A stretch of 64,000 nucleotides of DNA from DTKD01 sp964494345 (GTDB taxonomy: Bacteria; Armatimonadota; UBA5829): NCBI GenBank assembly GCA_964494345.1, contig CAZBSI010000003.1:124001-188000 (forward strand), written 5' to 3'. Each line of letters starts with the position of its first letter. Position 1 is the first letter of the stretch. A program made the translations under genes and the position numbers. Under the pieces are notes generated by a model. It saw nothing but the letters and a program-made list of their open reading frames with translations. It did no database searches and was not told where the DNA came from. This document shows, piece after piece, positions 52,527 through 59,733 of this stretch.

Positions 52527-52799
52527 AATATCGAACGACCGCCAATCGGCTGGCTGGCCGCCGGCTCTTCGCCCAGCAAGCGAAGAGCGTACGAAAATGG
52601 GACTGCGGCAAGAGTTGAAGGTTCGCCCAAGTTCCCACGACCCCTGTCTGCCCGCCGCCCCAAAGCTAGCTTATGACTCACACAAGCTATAAATTAACGC
52701 GCCCTGGCGCTGGTTTGTTGATTCGATTCGACCGAGGCGATTTAAAGCCCGGCTTTTGTGGCCTTCGGCCACGCTTCGGCTGCGTGCAACCGGAGCAAC
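52527..52799 (-). ncRNA. Unclassified structured RNA region in the dcw cluster
   Basis: This non-coding stretch after ftsI runs into the terminator at 52460-52526. Visible stems are GTGGCC/GGCCAC (52758-52772), AAAGCC/GGCTTT (52744-52756), GCGCC/GGCGC (52699-52710), TAGCTT/AAGCTA (52667-52689) and CTCTTCGC/GCGAAGAG (52565-52587). The 11-mer TTCGCCCAAGT (plus-strand reading) occurs at both 52490-52500, in the terminator loop, and 52622-52632. It could be a standalone RNA, an attenuator or a structured 3' end. I could not match it to a T-box, ydaO, 6S, tmRNA or RNase P pattern. Confidence 0.4.
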
Positions 52800-54677
52800 T
52801 TAACTGTAAGCTGAGATTGATATTGCCAAATCCTTTTTTTCACCGGCTGGTTTCGGCGCGATTTTGGGAGCAGTCGGTGCGTCCGGCGGCACCTTCATAT
52901 ACCACAACGCCTTCTCGCCGATTTCCTTAAACACAGGCGCCGCGACCGTTGCCCCCCAGTGCGAACCTCTCGGCCGGGTTACTACCACGGCTATCACCAG
53001 CTTCGGTTTAGTGGCAGGCGCAAAACCTATGAACGAGGCGATAAACTCACCTGCTATGTAGCCGCCTTTAGGCTTGGCTATCTGCGCACTTCCGGTCTTT
53101 CCGGCCACCGTTCTGCCTTTAATCTGAGCGGGCTTGCCGGTGCCTTCCTCCGCGCAGAGCACGAGCATTTTTGTCACCTCTGCGGCGGCCTCTTTGCTTA
53201 TTACCTGTCTCGGCTCACTGCTGCTTCCGCACTCGCAGATCGTGCCATCCGGGTTTCGTATCTCTTTAATCACATAAGGCTCATGATATAGCCCGCCGTT
53301 GGCAATCACCCCATACGCAGCCGCCATCTGCAGCGGCGTCACCGCTATGCCCTGGCCGAAACCGATATTCGCCAACCTGATCGGTCGCCAGTCTTCCGGC
53401 GGAAGCATATATCCCACAGCCTCGCAGCCGAACCCCGCATGCGTTTTATCTATCAGACCGAAGGCCTTCTCGTAACCGTGAAGTTTCTTCGAATCCATCC
53501 TGAATGCCAGGTGCGCTGAGCCGATGTTGCAGGAATGCTGGATAATTTTATACATATCCACAGGCCCGTGACCGCTCATATAGGGCGGATGCACGCTGCA
53601 ACTGATCCTGCCACCGGCGATACTCTCCCTGCGGGCGCAGTTGGTAATAATAGCTCTCGGGCTGATGCCTTCGTTGACCGCTGCCGCCACAGTTATAGCT
53701 TTCAATGTGCTGCCGGGTTCGTATAAATCCGCCACCGCGCGATTACGCCATCGCGCAGGCTCAGTCCTGGAAGTCGAGTTCGGGTCGAATCCCGGATAAT
53801 TCGCCAACGCCAGAATCTCCCCGGTCGCCGGGTCCAACACAACCGCCGCTGCGCTTTCCGGCTGATAGGTCTGCGCCATACTAGACAAGGCTTCCTCAGC
53901 GATCTGCTGGATAGTCAGATCGAGCGTCAGCACGATATCCTTGCCATTAACCGGATTTTTGACCGTGCGATGAGCCTCCGGGATAGCCCTGCGCCGCGCA
54001 TCGACCTCGGTGGTCATACTCCCATCGACGCCGACCAACAGATCGTTGGCGGTAAGTTCCAGCCCTTCGGCTCCTATATTATCCGCATTTACAAAACCAA
54101 GCGCCTGTGAAGCGGCAAACCCAGCCGGGTAGATACGCTTGGATTCGTATAAAACCCCTATCCCCGGCAAACTCTCGCGAACTTCTACTTTTTTTGTAGT
54201 TCCGCCGACTTCGCGCTCGACTACCTTTTTATAGCCCAGCCGTATTTCTCTGCCGATGCGCGGGTCCACCCGTTTTGCAATCCACAGCGTGTTTTTGTTC
54301 CCTCGCAGCTTTTTTTCGACAGACTTCGGATCCTCGCCAAGCATTTCCGCGAGCATCCGGGCCGTTTTCGGGATATCTTTAAGCTCTTTTTTGGCAGCGT
54401 ATATGGTGGCCGCTTCGATGCTCACCGCAAGCACACGTTTGTCACGGTCGTAAATGGATCCTCTAAGAGCACGCAGCGGGATCGTCCTCGACGATATCCT
54501 CGCGCCCCAGTCCAGATACTGCGCCCTGTTGACCACCTGCACATAGACCAATCGCCCGATTACAGCCACATATCCGAGCGCCATCAGCCAGAAAAGACAC
54601 GTTATTCGACTTATGCCAGATCCTCTGTGCCGAGAAGCCACTTCTACACCTGCTTTACTTTTAAGCAGTAAACGCAC
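52800..54677 (-). CDS. ftsI: Division transpeptidase FtsI (PBP3-like)
   Basis: The 625-aa class B penicillin-binding protein cross-links septal peptidoglycan. There is one N-terminal membrane helix (ITCLFWLMALGYVAVIGRLV), the pedestal domain with RGSIYDRDKRVLA, and the transpeptidase domain with Ser323/Lys326 (EPGSTLKA), SCN at 382-384 and KTG at 527-529. There is no PASTA domain, unlike SpoVD/PBP2x. It lies 11 nt after ftsL. Confidence 0.94.
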   Translation of the reverse strand: MRLLLKSKAGVEVASRHRGSGISRITCLFWLMALGYVAVIGRLVYVQVVNRAQYLDWGARISSRTIPLRALRGSIYDRDKRVLAVSIEAATIYAAKKELKDIPKTARMLAEMLGEDPKSVEKKLRGNKNTLWIAKRVDPRIGREIRLGYKKVVEREVGGTTKKVEVRESLPGIGVLYESKRIYPAGFAASQALGFVNADNIGAEGLELTANDLLVGVDGSMTTEVDARRRAIPEAHRTVKNPVNGKDIVLTLDLTIQQIAEEALSSMAQTYQPESAAAVVLDPATGEILALANYPGFDPNSTSRTEPARWRNRAVADLYEPGSTLKAITVAAAVNEGISPRAIITNCARRESIAGGRISCSVHPPYMSGHGPVDMYKIIQHSCNIGSAHLAFRMDSKKLHGYEKAFGLIDKTHAGFGCEAVGYMLPPEDWRPIRLANIGFGQGIAVTPLQMAAAYGVIANGGLYHEPYVIKEIRNPDGTICECGSSSEPRQVISKEAAAEVTKMLVLCAEEGTGKPAQIKGRTVAGKTGSAQIAKPKGGYIAGEFIASFIGFAPATKPKLVIAVVVTRPRGSHWGATVAAPVFKEIGEKALWYMKVPPDAPTAPKIAPKPAGEKKDLAISISAYS

Positions 54678-54688
54678 TTGCCGGCCGA

Positions 54689-55075
54689 TTATCTGCTCGC
54701 CACCACTTGCCGTGAAGCCAGGAAATCGTAATCAGCAGCCGGCACCATCCCCATGTTCAGCGCGTCATCTTTGAGGCGGCTGTAGCTGGATTGCTCGTCT
54801 ATGAGCAGTTTCAGTCGTTCGTTTTCTTTCTGCGCCTGCCAGCGTTTCGTTTCATATTCGCTTTTTGAATAGCTCACCCGTTTTACTTTGGCGTAGAAGC
54901 CGGCATAGATAAACGGCGACGCCAGCAGACCCAACCCCAGCATAATAAAAAAGACCACACAGACTAGGCGATGAATTTTTCGCAAGGTTCGACTACGCGC
55001 ACTTTTCTTTGGCTTGCGATATGCGACCGTAGTTTTTTCGACTTTAACAGCTTTTGCAGCGACAGCAGCAGCCAT
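54689..55075 (-). CDS. ftsL: FtsL-like division protein
   Basis: The 128-aa bitopic protein has a long basic, Ala/Lys-rich cytoplasmic tail, one membrane helix (LVCVVFFIMLGLGLLASPFI) and a coiled coil (SEYETKRWQAQKENERLKLLI), then the short conserved-type region DDALNMGMVPA. FtsL sequences diverge widely; position between rsmH and ftsI is the main argument. ATG 55075 has AGAGGGA upstream; ATG-like starts before it are weaker. Confidence 0.8.
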   Translation of the reverse strand: MAAAVAAKAVKVEKTTVAYRKPKKSARSRTLRKIHRLVCVVFFIMLGLGLLASPFIYAGFYAKVKRVSYSKSEYETKRWQAQKENERLKLLIDEQSSYSRLKDDALNMGMVPAADYDFLASRQVVASR

Positions 55076-55129
55076 TCTCGTTCCCTCTCTTCTGCAATTT
55101 AGCAAACCACACCGTGACCCGATGCCGAA

Positions 55130-56062
55130 CTAATCCAGTTTTCTTACAGCGCGGAGTTTGGCGCTGCGACTGCGCGGGTTCTCCGCGATCTCCTCGTCAC
55201 TTGCACTCACCGGCTTACGAGTGAGTATCTCGACGCTCTTCCTGGCTCCGCATACGCACGCCGGCAGCCGCCGATCACAATCACAAACGCCGGACAATCT
55301 TCTGAAAATCGTCTTAACAAGCCTGTCTTCCAATGAATGGAAGCTGATCGCCGCCACAACTCCGCCGCTTTTGAGAGCATCCACCGCCTCGGGAATGGCT
55401 TTCTTTATGGCGGAAAGCTCGTCATTTGCTTCAATTCTGATCCCCTGAAAGGTGCGAGTCGCAGGGTGAATATCCTGCCATCGCCCTCCGCCCGGTATCG
55501 CCGAAACGATCAAATCGGCGAGTTGTCTGGTCGTAGAAATCTTTTTTTCCTGACGCCGCGTGACAATGGCTTTCGCTATTCGGCGGGCATAGCGCTCCTC
55601 GCCGTAGTCCTTAATCACCCTTGTCAAATCGGCTTCCGAATATCCGTTTACGATATCCGCCGCGCTGAGTTCGCTTCGCCCCATCCGCATATCCAGCGGC
55701 TCATCTCTTTGAAAACTGAAGCCTCTCGGTGAATCCAACTGGTGCGATGAGACCCCAAAATCGAAAAGCGCCCCGTCGGCTTTCGACACTCCGCTGCGCT
55801 GCAGGATAGAAGCCAAGTCTGCAAAATTGCCCTCAAACAGCAAAAGTCGGCCTTCCATGGCCAGCAAACGCTTCCCTGCATACTCCAAGGCTTCCGGGTC
55901 TCTGTCGATACCGATCAGAGTGCCGGTCGGGCCTATTTTCTTGAGCAGTTCTTCGGCGTGTCCTCCGCCGCCGAGAGTTGCATCAACAAAAACGCCGCCC
56001 TCTCTTGGAGCGAGCAGCGCCAGGGTTTCTTTAACCAGGACCGGTCGATGATACTCCGACAT
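55130..56062 (-). CDS. rsmH: 16S rRNA m4C1402 methyltransferase RsmH (MraW)
   Basis: The 310-aa SAM-dependent enzyme N4-methylates C1402 in the decoding centre. HRPVLVKETLALL, motif I VDATLGGGGHAEELL, LFDFGVSSHQLDSPRGFSF and ISFHSLEDRLVK are diagnostic. It overlaps mraZ by 32 nt, with GGGAGAGGG before the ATG. Confidence 0.97.
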   Translation of the reverse strand: MSEYHRPVLVKETLALLAPREGGVFVDATLGGGGHAEELLKKIGPTGTLIGIDRDPEALEYAGKRLLAMEGRLLLFEGNFADLASILQRSGVSKADGALFDFGVSSHQLDSPRGFSFQRDEPLDMRMGRSELSAADIVNGYSEADLTRVIKDYGEERYARRIAKAIVTRRQEKKISTTRQLADLIVSAIPGGGRWQDIHPATRTFQGIRIEANDELSAIKKAIPEAVDALKSGGVVAAISFHSLEDRLVKTIFRRLSGVCDCDRRLPACVCGARKSVEILTRKPVSASDEEIAENPRSRSAKLRAVRKLD

Positions 56063-56525
56063 CGCCCTCTCCCGGCGGAGAGATCTGCCCCAGCAGCGTC
56101 TCTCCTGAGCGGATCAGGTCTTCGACCCGTCCGTTATTTTTTTCATATTCATCAAAGGCTTCCGGCGACCACAATTCTATATATTCGCCGCAGCCGCAAA
56201 TCACCACGTCTTCGACTATGCCTGCATATCGCCGGTGTTCCGGAGTCAGTTGCACTCTGTTTTGCTTATCGGTGCTGGCTTCGTTCATACCGCTGAAAAA
56301 GTGCCGTTGCAGCCTGGCCACTTCCGGGTTCAGCAGTTGAGCGAGCGGGCTGGCGAGTTTGGTGAGTTCGTCTTCGAGTTTTCTGGCCCATTCCTGGGTG
56401 AATACGCACAGGCATCCGAGGCCTTTGGTCACATAAAATCGTGATCCGAGGTTGTTGCGCATATCCATCGGCATCACGAACCTGCCCGCCGAATCCAGAT
56501 TATGCCTGTAGGTTCCTCCGAACAT
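56031..56525 (-). CDS. mraZ: Transcriptional regulator MraZ
   Basis: The 164-aa protein has two SpoVT/AbrB-like MraZ repeats: MFGGTYRHNLDSAGRFVMPMD and SGMNEASTDKQNRVQLTPEH (DxxGR and DxxNR cores). MraZ is the autorepressor of dcw, binding short direct repeats upstream of its gene. ATG 56525 starts exactly at the conserved MFGGTYRH; a TTG five codons earlier is possible. It is the first gene of the cluster. Confidence 0.93.
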   Translation of the reverse strand: MFGGTYRHNLDSAGRFVMPMDMRNNLGSRFYVTKGLGCLCVFTQEWARKLEDELTKLASPLAQLLNPEVARLQRHFFSGMNEASTDKQNRVQLTPEHRRYAGIVEDVVICGCGEYIELWSPEAFDEYEKNNGRVEDLIRSGETLLGQISPPGEGDVGVSSTGPG

Positions 56526-56602
56526 CCCCAGCCTCGTCAATTCCAGTAGATTGCCAGCTTCTAACCATCAAAATCCAAATGATCAGCTAATTAGGGTATA
56601 AT

Positions 56603-56631
56603 CACCAACAAAGTTACCAATCAGCCACCAA
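56603..56631 (-). promoter_or_regulatory. Candidate MraZ-binding direct repeats
   Basis: On the minus strand TTGGTG (56626-56631), TTGGTA (56615-56620) and TTGGTG (56603-56608) recur at 11- and 12-nt periods, about one helical turn, between the dcw promoter and mraZ. MraZ boxes elsewhere are TGGGN repeats of similar spacing. Confidence 0.6.
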
Positions 56632-56647
56632 TCAACTTCGTATCAAG

Positions 56648-56676
56648 AGTGTAGCAGCAGATTTCCCCTCTGTCAA
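56648..56676 (-). promoter_or_regulatory. Main promoter of the dcw cluster
   Basis: TTGACA (56671-56676), a 17-nt spacer and TACACT (56648-56653) on the minus strand. The start would be near 56641, just before the direct repeats, with a leader of about 115 nt. Confidence 0.7.
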
Positions 56677-56814
56677 TGATTACGGAAAACTTTTTTCAGA
56701 ATTATTATTTGTAAGGTACGGAAGTGTCGGACGTGACGAACATGCGTTCGGTTTTGCGCAGGTCCGCGCTTTGTCGCGGGAATACGGTGGGAATAATTGC
56801 GGGGTCTATACAGT

Positions 56815-56846
56815 GTAGCGGCGGGATCGACTGACCCCGCCGCTAC
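56815..56846. repeat. GC-rich inverted repeat after the DUF5679 gene
   Basis: GTAGCGGCGGG (56815-56825) and CCCGCCGCTAC (56836-56846) are perfect arms. It lies 22 nt past the stop of the minus-strand DUF5679 gene and may end its transcript, although the T-tract is missing. The 56677-56814 stretch shows nothing else. Confidence 0.55.
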
Positions 56847-56867
56847 GAGATTGCTGCAAAAGCTATC

Positions 56868-57008
56868 TTAAGCCTTGCCGATCTTGAACATCGTTGTGCC
56901 GCACGTCGGGCAGGTACCTTTGGTCGCCGGCTTGCCGTTCTTCATGGTAACGGCCTGTGGATCTTTGATCTCCTTCTTAGCCTTGCACTTAACGCAATAT
57001 CCTTCCAT
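56868..57008 (-). CDS. DUF5679 zinc-ribbon mini-protein
   Basis: The 46-aa protein is a single ribbon: EGYCVKCKAKKEIKDP, then TKGTCPTCGTTMFKI (two CxxC pairs). This matches DUF5679, common in Chloroflexi, Armatimonadota and relatives, function unknown. ATG 57008 follows GGTGAG by 6 nt; a longer frame from 57098 adds an unconserved N-terminus. Confidence 0.75.
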   Translation of the reverse strand: MEGYCVKCKAKKEIKDPQAVTMKNGKPATKGTCPTCGTTMFKIGKA

Positions 57009-57216
57009 CTTTGACTCACCGTCCTTTCCTCTCGTTGTGAATCGATTATCTGTTTCGTCTACTGCACGATCGCTCGGCAAAGTTTTCCACAACCTCAAGG
57101 GTATTTCCTTCTCAACTGAGCACGTTACGAAAAAAAAGTACAGGAAAATCGCGTTTTTTGGGCATTTTGCGCCTCTCAGGCGCTAATTGGAGCTTAAAAG
57201 ACTTCAAAAAAAGAGG

Positions 57217-57245
57217 TTGACAAGCCCGGCTTTGTGGTATAAGAT
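57217..57245 (+). promoter_or_regulatory. Promoter of the CsoR/CstR-family gene
   Basis: TTGACA (57217-57222), a 17-nt spacer and TAAGAT (57240-57245). Transcription would start near 57252, so the ATG at 57244 falls within the -10 and is not on this mRNA. Confidence 0.7.
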
Positions 57246-57257
57246 GATTGCAGATAC

Positions 57258-57273
57258 TATACCCCCCAGGGTA
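57258..57273 (+). promoter_or_regulatory. CsoR/CstR-type operator 1
   Basis: TATACCCCC-CAG-GGTA, containing the inverted repeat TACCC-N4-GGGTA (57260-57273), lies at the predicted transcription start of the repressor gene. GC-tract palindromes of this kind are the binding sites of the CsoR family. Confidence 0.75.
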
Positions 57274-57294
57274 GTACACAGGAGGAACAGGACA

Positions 57295-57552
57295 ACGGAT
57301 ACGCAAAACGATGTCACAATCAGGCTCAAAAAAATAGAAGGCCAGGTAAGAGGTATCCGGCGAATGATAGAGGAAAACAGCCCCTGTGTCGATGTCCTGC
57401 GCCAGGTGCGAGCGGCCAGAAAAGCCTTCGATAAAGTAGGGTTTGTTATTCTCGCCGGCAAGATGAAAGAGTGTGTGACCGCAAAAGGAGATTCTGCGGA
57501 AACCGATGCGGCGATGGAAGATTATATGGAGCTATTCCTCACGTTGACTTAA
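57295..57552 (+). CDS. CsoR/FrmR-family repressor, CstR-like
   Basis: The 85-aa all-helical repressor reads DVTIRLKKIEGQVRGIRRMI and ends FLTLT. Counting from codon 57295, Cys31 (NSPCVDV) and Cys60 (KMKECV) fall at the numbers of the persulfide sensor CstR, and the copper-ligand His of CsoR is Lys56. Copper sensing is therefore unlikely and thiol/persulfide sensing is inferred. The start is unusual: AGGAGG at 57280-57285 is followed by no ATG, GTG or TTG in frame, only ACG at 57295. The frame extends upstream to an ATG at 57244, which lies in the promoter. A palindromic operator precedes it. Confidence 0.8.
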   Translation, partial: TDTQNDVTIRLKKIEGQVRGIRRMIEENSPCVDVLRQVRAARKAFDKVGFVILAGKMKECVTAKGDSAETDAAMEDYMELFLTLT

Positions 57553-57575
57553 TTTACTGAAAGAAGGTGTGTAGA

Positions 57576-57755
57576 ATGCCAACTTACGAGTACAAGTGCA
57601 AAGATTGTGACGAGAAGTTTACGGTGGTGCAGCCGATTTTGTCACGGGGTAAGCGGGTTGAATGCCCGACGTGCGGCAGCGAAAACACAGAGCGGGAAAT
57701 ATCGAGCTTTAACCCCGCCGGCAACTCCTGCAGTATCGACAGGAGGTTTGGTTGA
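57576..57755 (+). CDS. FmdB-family zinc-ribbon protein
   Basis: The 59-aa protein opens MPTYEYKCKDCDEKF and has a second CxxC in VECPTCGSENTE, the CxxC...CxxC ribbon of the FmdB family. Family members are small regulators or accessory proteins of unclear role. AAGGTG lies 6 nt before the ATG. It follows the repressor by 23 nt and is cut off from thioredoxin by a terminator. Confidence 0.85.
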   Translation: MPTYEYKCKDCDEKFTVVQPILSRGKRVECPTCGSENTEREISSFNPAGNSCSIDRRFG

Positions 57756-57796
57756 AGGTAAAATAGGCGCCAGTTGGCGCTTAGACCTATGATCGT

Positions 57797-57819
57797 GGCG
57801 GAGAAATCCGCCTCTTTTT
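57797..57819 (+). terminator. Intrinsic terminator after the FmdB gene
   Basis: GGCGGA (57797-57802), loop GAAA, TCCGCC (57807-57812), then TCTTTTT. Confidence 0.85.
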
Positions 57820-57830
57820 GTGGAATGCAA

Positions 57831-57846
57831 TATACCCCCGGAGGTA
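57831..57846 (+). promoter_or_regulatory. CsoR/CstR-type operator 2
   Basis: TATACCCCC-GGA-GGTA, the same as operator 1 apart from the three central bases, lies between the terminator and the thioredoxin gene. It implies that the downstream pump operon is under the same repressor. The -35/-10 pair around it is not clear. Confidence 0.7.
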
Positions 57847-57887
57847 TGCGAAGATTTTGAAGAGGCGATTAGGAAAGGACGGATAAC

Positions 57888-58217
57888 ATGAGTAAGGCAC
57901 AGGCAGTTAATCAGGATAATTTCGATGCGGAGGTAATTAACTCCCCAATTCCGGTTTTGATCGACTTTTGGGCGGGCTGGTGTATGCCGTGTAAGATGCT
58001 GGCTCCGACAGTCGATGAGCTTGCCGCTGACTTTGAAGGCAAAATCAAGGTTGTGAAGATCGATATAGACGCTAACCCGCCGTTGGCCAGCAGATATAAT
58101 GTTCGCGGTATCCCTACCCTGCTCGTGCTCAACAACGGCACCGAGATCGACAGGATAGTCGGAGTGCAGCCGAAGTCCGCGATTGCGACGAAGTTGAACG
58201 ACTTGCTTGGAGCGTGA
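57888..58217 (+). CDS. trxA: Thioredoxin with CMPC active site
   Basis: The 109-aa thioredoxin has the full fold (VLIDFWAGWCMPCKMLAP, KIDIDANPPLASRYNVRGIP, cis-Pro in GIPTLLVL). The active site is Cys32-Met-Pro-Cys35 instead of the usual CGPC, which should shift its redox potential. No signal peptide, so cytosolic. AAAGGA precedes the ATG. It leads the operon trx-tolC-DUF2892-adaptor-RND and follows operator 2. Confidence 0.92.
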   Translation: MSKAQAVNQDNFDAEVINSPIPVLIDFWAGWCMPCKMLAPTVDELAADFEGKIKVVKIDIDANPPLASRYNVRGIPTLLVLNNGTEIDRIVGVQPKSAIATKLNDLLGA

Positions 58218-58219
58218 GT

Positions 58220-59497
58220 ATGCTCAGATTTGCGATATTGATGTTGAGTGCGAGTTTAGTGTTGGTCTCGGCAGTTGACGCCGAGACCAACTACACTGCT
58301 CTTGATTTGAGATCAGCCACGCAGCTTGCCTTAAAACACAACCCGATGATATCGAGCGCAGGGGCCGCGGCTGATATGAACAAGGCAGGGGTTGATAAGG
58401 CGACAAGCGCCCTGCGCCCCACCCTCGACGCCGAGGCAAACTACAGTTACCTGTCCAAGGAGACGCTTTTCGGCAACACACCGATTATGGAGCACGATAC
58501 TCAGGCGAACAGGATCGTCGCTGGGCAGTTAATCTACTCCGGCGGGGCGGTACAAGCCGGGATAAAGCAGGCAAAGCAGGGTTATGCTGCGTCGAATTAC
58601 GGCGCGGAGGCGGTTCGGGCCGATGTACTGACAAACGTCTCAGTAGCCTATTTCCGCGCCAGGCAGGCGGCAGAAGCAATTGACGTGGCTCAGGCGAGTG
58701 AGAAAGCATTGGCGTCGGGTTATGATGCAGCTGTGAAACTGCACGAGTCTGGTGTGGTGACTAACTCCGACGTGTTGCGTGCAAAAGTGGCATTGACGTC
58801 GGCTGAGGCTGGGGTTATCGCTGCCAAGAATAATTATGAGGTAGCCAAAGCGGCGCTGCGAACGGCGATAGGACTAGATCAAAATCAACAGATAGATATC
58901 AACCCTGGCGCTACTGATGCGGAACTGAATATCGCTCAAGAGAAGGTCATCAGGCCGGAAGTAGCGGCAGGGGAAGCGGCAGTGCAGGCGGCAGATGCAG
59001 GGAAAGCAGCGGCAAAGGCGGCCCGGCAGCCGAATGTGACGCTGTTTGCAGATTTTTATAATCAACCGGTCGGTGCGCAATTTCCGAGGCTGACCAATAC
59101 GGTTATGGCCGGGGTCATGATGAAGCTGAACGTATTTGACGGCGGGTTGACCCGTGCGAAAATTGCTGAGGCAGATGCGGCGTCTCGGAAAGCCCGTGAG
59201 GATCTGGAGGCTCAGAAGCGGCAAGTCGAATTGGAACAGCAAACCGCCGAGTTTAATCTAAACTCTGCCAAAGCCCGAGTGGAGACTACGGCCACGCAGG
59301 TGCAGTCTGCTGAGGAAAGCCTGAGGTCACTGGAAATAGGATACAGAGAAGGCATATCATCACTGACTGACGTTTTATCCGCAGAGGCCGCGCTGACATC
59401 GGCAAGGGTGACCCGGCTGGCGGCTCTATATGATGTTAAAATTGCCCAGATTAGCCTGTTGCGGGCGTTTGGACATACCGATGAATTGACGAAGTAA
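58220..59497 (+). CDS. TolC-family outer-membrane efflux protein
   Basis: The 425-aa protein has a signal peptide (MLRFAILMLSASLVLVSAVDA) and the duplicated TolC repeat of long helices and beta strands (LRSATQLALKHNPMI, YSGGAVQAGIKQAKQGY, then FDGGLTRAKIAEADAASRK and IGYREGISSLTDVLSAEAAL). It forms the outer-membrane channel of the tripartite pump. ATG 58220 has GGAG 7 nt upstream and lies 2 nt after the trx stop. Confidence 0.92.
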   Translation: MLRFAILMLSASLVLVSAVDAETNYTALDLRSATQLALKHNPMISSAGAAADMNKAGVDKATSALRPTLDAEANYSYLSKETLFGNTPIMEHDTQANRIVAGQLIYSGGAVQAGIKQAKQGYAASNYGAEAVRADVLTNVSVAYFRARQAAEAIDVAQASEKALASGYDAAVKLHESGVVTNSDVLRAKVALTSAEAGVIAAKNNYEVAKAALRTAIGLDQNQQIDINPGATDAELNIAQEKVIRPEVAAGEAAVQAADAGKAAAKAARQPNVTLFADFYNQPVGAQFPRLTNTVMAGVMMKLNVFDGGLTRAKIAEADAASRKAREDLEAQKRQVELEQQTAEFNLNSAKARVETTATQVQSAEESLRSLEIGYREGISSLTDVLSAEAALTSARVTRLAALYDVKIAQISLLRAFGHTDELTK

Positions 59498-59519
59498 AAC
59501 GGCTGTAGAGGATATTAAA

Positions 59520-59705
59520 ATGACCATAGAGAGAACGCTGCGTCTAATCGCGGGTGTATTTATATTGATCAGCGTTGGCCTGGGATATTATGTAAGCCCA
59601 TATTGGTTTCTGTTCACAGCATTTATTGGAGTAAACCTGCTTCAGTCCGGGATAACTGACTGGTGCCCAATGATGAATATATTGCGCAAGTTGGGGCTTA
59701 GATAG
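59520..59705 (+). CDS. DUF2892 small membrane protein
   Basis: The 61-aa protein has two membrane helices (LRLIAGVFILISVGLGYYV, WFLFTAFIGVNLLQSGIT) and ends WCPMMNILRKLGLR. This is the membrane part of YgaP-like proteins, which in many bacteria accompanies rhodanese and sulfur-transfer genes. The Cys-Pro of DWCPM is the family mark. It lies between the channel and the adaptor, so it is probably part of the same response. Confidence 0.85.
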   Translation: MTIERTLRLIAGVFILISVGLGYYVSPYWFLFTAFIGVNLLQSGITDWCPMMNILRKLGLR

Positions 59706-59733
59706 CCGATCGCACGTCGAGTTGGAGGGAATT

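Noticed and set aside
52460..52799. T-box, ydaO, 6S RNA, tmRNA or RNase P RNA in the ftsI-murE gap
   Set aside because: None of the conserved motifs I know for these classes could be found; only generic stems and a terminator are visible.
57311..57337. ATG at 57311 with a run of seven A as a programmed -1 frameshift start for the repressor
   Set aside because: It would replace the conserved NDVTIRLKK helix with an unrelated peptide. The in-frame upstream codons match the family, so a non-standard start is simpler.
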